Shown piece after piece: positions 60,629 through 64,000 of a stretch of 64,000 nt of DNA (the stretch's first letter is position 1; each line of letters begins with the position of its first letter). This stretch comes from Phellopilus nigrolimitatus (Eukaryota > Basidiomycota > Agaricomycetes > Hymenochaetales > Hymenochaetaceae), in contig JAJOHG010000009.1 in NCBI GenBank assembly GCA_021029095.1, forward strand, positions 930,001 through 994,000. The letters run 5' to 3'. The notes below the pieces were generated by a model. It was given only the letters and a program-made list of their open reading frames with translations, did no database searches and was not told where the DNA came from. Position numbers and translations under genes: made by a program.

Positions 60629-62919
60629 ATGAGCGACAACGTCCTGCGGCGTCTGCGAGACAAGAACGCGCGACTCAAGCTTCAAGTCCAACGTCTAACA
60701 TTTGAGAACAAACGCATCAAAGCTGACCGGGATGTATTGGAGGAGCAGGTGCAGAGTTTCTTCCAGCGTGCCGCTGAGACAACGCGGAGTACAACAGCAC
60801 AATCTGGAGTCCAAGACCCTAAGCCTGAACCCGTTGAACAAGAAGTGAGTCTTAAGTACTTTCTGTATGACGTGTTGTCTTACTACTTGACTTTAGTTTC
60901 GTGGAGAACAGGACGGGAAGCTTAATGTAAATGATTTCCAAGGCATCGATGATAGCGAGGTTGGAAACATTCATGAAGGGGAGCCAAAATTACCCTCTTC
61001 ATCTGACAATCACGATGTAAGCTCAAGCCCAGGTAATGTGTCTTCTGTGTGCTTATCTATATTTTCCTTCCACGAAGGTTCAAAATACGAATGTACTGGT
61101 CGATGAAAAACCTATGAAATCCAGTCCCTTTCCCCTCAAAGTAAGCGAATCTGGCTCGCACTAATTAATGTATTTCCTGAGCTTGATTGTATTTAATTCA
61201 ACGTACAGTCGCCGCCTCTTCCTGAACATCAGGGGCCAGAGGCTATCGTAATAGACGACAGCGAGGATTCCCGCAATAGAGATCAAAATTCGAATGTGCC
61301 ACTGATCGACGAAAAGCCTCCGTCTCAGACAGTAAGGAATTCTGACATACATTTTATACGATTTCTGACATCAATCTCCTCGTATCTTTCTTCATCCACG
61401 TCTACTCAGCCCACTTCGGACGTTATTGTCGTAGACGACAGCGATGACGAGGTCGACGAGCTCAGTGAGGACGAGAACGTTGATATTTCACCCGTTCTTG
61501 TCGAAACTGTACGCGATGCGGACGTTCGCGCCCATGTTGATCATACCGCAGGTTTTCAATCTCAGCCCGCTTCCAAGCCTGATCAGCCAGAAAGGGGGAC
61601 TGGCACGATGACGAGAAAGGTTATTAGGGAAGAAACGGCGATTACACGACCCGCCCTTCGCTTCCAGTCACAATCGACAGCGTGTAGGTATCGATTTGTT
61701 GTTTGTCAACGCGGACACTTAGTTAACGTTATGCTCAGCTGGTCTTGACAAGACGACGTTTCTCAAGAAGCTTGTCAATGTTTGTCTCATTCATTTCTTC
61801 GTTTATCTTGATCATCCCATCTGATACGAGCCATTTTCTAAGCCTAACTATAAAATAAGAATTAAAAGCGAGGCCATGCATCTTCCGGCTGATGCAATCT
61901 TTGATCGCCTGCGATATCTTGACAATCCAACTTACCCCGTCACTGCACCACCAAGGCTTACAGAATATGTCTCGACGCGTAAACATATCTCAAATACTTT
62001 TGGAGGGAATCAGTATAACTTTATTTCCCGCCCCGATGCTTCCAAAGCTGAGGAACATGGATATACCCATTTCTTGTTCCCCAACTTAAACATGAATCCA
62101 CACGCACCCCAGTTTCCCGGCGCTCATGGATTGCTTTTTCGTTCGGGTATGGACGACGAAATGTTTGCCCAGGAGGAAGGAAAGAATGCTCTGGGTAAAG
62201 GAGAGCCACACAAAGTAATTGTTTGTCTGGGTACCAAGCACTACATCTATGTCGGTGATTACGAATTCGAGCGCCCTGAGCCGTTGTCTATTGCGCAATG
62301 GGAGGCATTACCGGAAAATGTAAGTTCCGACACACTATATAAGTTTGCTTGCTTACCCTTTTCTCTTTTTCGATGCAAGGTGCGCAAGAAATGGGTTGAG
62401 AAGATATTTGATTCGAGGACAGGACTACGCGCCCTGACGCGTGCATCCGTTGCTCTCCGCTGCCGGAGCGTGCGCGAGCCGACTATCCTGGAAGTCCGAA
62501 ACTTAGTCAAGACTAAAGGACGGCCATGGAAGACTGTTACTTTGGAAGACATCAGAAAGGCCTTTGATCGCGGCGAAGAAGTACTGATTTGCCTGTGTGT
62601 CTTTATATATATATATATGCTAATACGTGTCTCACATTTCTAGAAAATCATTGTCTGGGTCATGAAGTGCGTCGGTTACGATGAAGCTTTTCAGCAAAAA
62701 CATATAGATGGCCCCCAAGTTCGTGAAAACGGCGATGCCGCGCCTGGGAGAATCGATGACGTTAGCGAGCTCGCCAGCTCTGATGAGGACGAAGGGCCTC
62801 CGAGACCGGCTACGAAGAGCGCTAAACGATCTCTCACTGAAGATCCGGATTACCGGGATACAGAGAAAGCCGCCACAGAGGATAGCCCGCGTCCCCTTCA
62901 GAGGCTTCGCACGCGATAA
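60629..62919 (+). CDS. DUF6697-like protein (copy 3)
   Basis: Third intact member, the most diverged of the plus-strand three. ATG 60629 (MSDNVLRRLRDKNARLKLQVQRL) aligns with the starts of copies 1 and 2; the frame is open further upstream. The linker has more exons and two SUMO-interaction-like patches, EAIVIDDSEDS (about 61,240) and SDVIVVDDSDDEVDELSEDE (about 61,420). No H3-like motif is seen; the equivalent part reads GTMTRKVIREETAITRP. The core reads HLPADAIFDRLRYLDNPTYPVTAPPRLTEYVSTRKHISNTFGGN, then HGYTHFLFPNLN, PHAPQFPGAHGLLFRS and IYVGDYEFERPEPLSIAQWEALPEN. Next, after a genuine GTAAGT intron, come VRKKWVEKIFD and RASVALRCRSVREP. The last exon gives KIIVWVMKCVGYDEAFQQKHIDGP. A tRNA-Arg lies downstream. 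Confidence 0.75.
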
Positions 62920-63245
62920 ATCAATGCATACAATCAATGCATATGTTAGGCTCGCTCTGCAGTGAGACATGGTTCCTTTTGCTTTGTATCTTGATGTATT
63001 CACTGATTCCGACCTCAAACATCTAAAACCGTAAATTTCTCTTCCCTTGTACTACTGTACCGATGTCTGCTGATTTCGTTCCCTGTGTGCATGTGTATGT
63101 TCGTCGTTTTAGTTTAGTAGCTATCCTGTAACCAGAAAAAATGTCAAGAGTATTGTACACTGTTCAGGTCGGATACGGCGAAAGAAAACTGCAAGTCAAT
63201 GACGAATGGAGAGAGAAAGAGCAGAAAAAACAAGAGAAAAAAATA
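62920..63245. other. convergent spacer between copy 3 and tRNA-Arg copy 3
   Basis: No gene. At its right end an A-rich tract (T-rich on the minus strand) forms the likely Pol III terminator of the tRNA. Confidence 0.45.
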
Positions 63246-63331
63246 TGACCACCGCAGGTCTCGAACCTGCAATCTCCTGATTAGGACATTATGAATCGTA
63301 GTCAGACGCGATACCATTTCGCCAGGCGGCC
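63246..63331 (-). tRNA. tRNA-Arg(ACG) with 14-nt intron, copy 3
   Basis: Same mature 72-nt sequence as the other two copies, read from 63331 down. Intron of 14 nt (63282-63295) one base after the ACG anticodon; its sequence is related to but not the same as that of copy 1. A strong T-run follows on the minus strand. Convergent with DUF6697-like copy 3. Confidence 0.93.
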
Positions 63332-63536
63332 ATGAAATTAACTGTACCTTACCTTTTCTGATTCGGCTAATTTATACTTACCATATTGGGGACATCTTCG
63401 TCCACGTTTGGTTAGCAAAGGATCGGCGAAATTCTTCTCGAAGTCGCCTAAATATCACATAGCGACATGAAATGCTGCAAATTCGATCCACTCATTCTCC
63501 TCTGACAATACCACATCAGCAAGGCTAGCTACCCTC

Positions 63537-64000
63537 ATGTCTGATGTGCTCACTTGGGAGGAACTTCTCGAGAAGCTTGCAACCTTAGAAAAAGAGAATA
63601 CCATTCTTAGGTCTCAGCTTCTGCAGGCTGACGCTGATGCAAAGAAGACCGGCTATGATCTAGAGAACAAAGAAATTCAGTTGAACCTGCGCACCCAGCA
63701 GCTTTATAGGCAGGTGGACGACCATGTTGCCAAACAGCATAAAGACGAGGAAGAGATCCGGCACCTGAAGGCGTCTCAGAGTACCTTGCAAGGTCAACTT
63801 GCCATGTATCATCACCATTTGAAGCATGATTGTTTGGGTGCGAAAAGTACTGCCCATGCTTCTTCGGCCAATACAACGGCTTCCGAGTCTAGGACTAGAA
63901 CGGTGGCCTCTACGAGCTTTCACGATTCCGGGTCCTCCTCTAGTAGGGAGCACAATCAGGTGAGCATGCAACTATGACTCAACTCAATGTATCAGTCTAC
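63537..64000 (+). CDS. coiled-coil protein, cut by right window edge
   Basis: First exon 63537-63959 then a GTGAGC donor; the rest is outside. MSDVLTWEELLEKLATLEKENTILRSQLLQADADAKKTGYDLENKEIQLNLRTQQLYRQVDDHVAKQ is a long coiled coil, then a Ser/Thr-rich stretch (ASSANTTASESRTRTVASTSFHDSGSSSS). Position right after three tandem family copies, and a coiled-coil first exon starting MSD like copy 3 (MSDN), suggest a fifth, longer member, but the diagnostic core would be off the edge, so this is only inference. Confidence 0.55.

Overview
The window is fungal nuclear DNA, most probably from a mushroom-forming basidiomycete (Agaricomycetes). The signs are dense genes on both strands broken by many short GT..AG introns (about 45-70 nt), fungal families throughout (Ric8, BIG1/VOA1, Kgd4, Icp55, APC permease, F-box-like proteins, isoamyl-alcohol-oxidase-like BBE enzymes), and an expanded family with a DUF6697-like core. 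There are no bacterial-style operons or ribosome binding sites. Exon borders given here were read by eye from reading frame and splice consensus.

Layout. 1-1.5 kb: the 3' end of an LTR retrotransposon (polypurine tract plus LTR) and a small inverted-repeat element. 1.5-29 kb: a conserved housekeeping block: Mediator Med10 (+), the Galpha exchange factor/chaperone Ric8 (+), a nucleolin/Gar2-like protein (-), Rab escort protein (+), a DUF2433 phosphoesterase-like protein with an RRM (-), Mediator Med13 (+), a BIG1/VOA1-type ER protein (-), RNA polymerase III largest subunit (-), proteasome subunit alpha1/Scl1 (+), Kgd4 (-) and a steryl-ester-lipase-like hydrolase (+). 29-41 kb: a faster-evolving stretch with an FAD oxidase, a gene-poor region, an orphan repeat protein, an F-box-like protein, dUTPase and a disordered orphan. 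41-64 kb: tRNA-Arg(ACG) genes and copies of the DUF6697-like family, around Icp55, an amino-acid permease and eIF5B.

The most interesting part is the DUF6697-like family. There are three apparently intact tandem copies (55.7-62.9 kb), one frameshifted copy on the other strand (42.9-45.4 kb), a relic of a 5' exon (60.25-60.37 kb), and a coiled-coil gene running off the right edge. The intact proteins have an N-terminal coiled coil, an acidic SUMO-interaction-like patch, a linker, a conserved core and an acidic/basic tail. In the first copy the linker contains RTKQTARKSTGG, identical to residues 2-13 of the histone H3 tail (K4 and K9 included). The second copy keeps ARKSTGG, the K9 half. This points to a chromatin-directed histone-tail mimic that I do not know to be described. 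A tRNA-Arg(ACG) gene lies just downstream of, and convergent with, two of the family members, so gene and tRNA may have been duplicated together. The three tRNA copies differ in intron state (15 nt, none, 14 nt).

Another point to check is the RNA polymerase III largest subunit, which reads [11 protein letters not shown] where the near-universal motif is [10 protein letters not shown].
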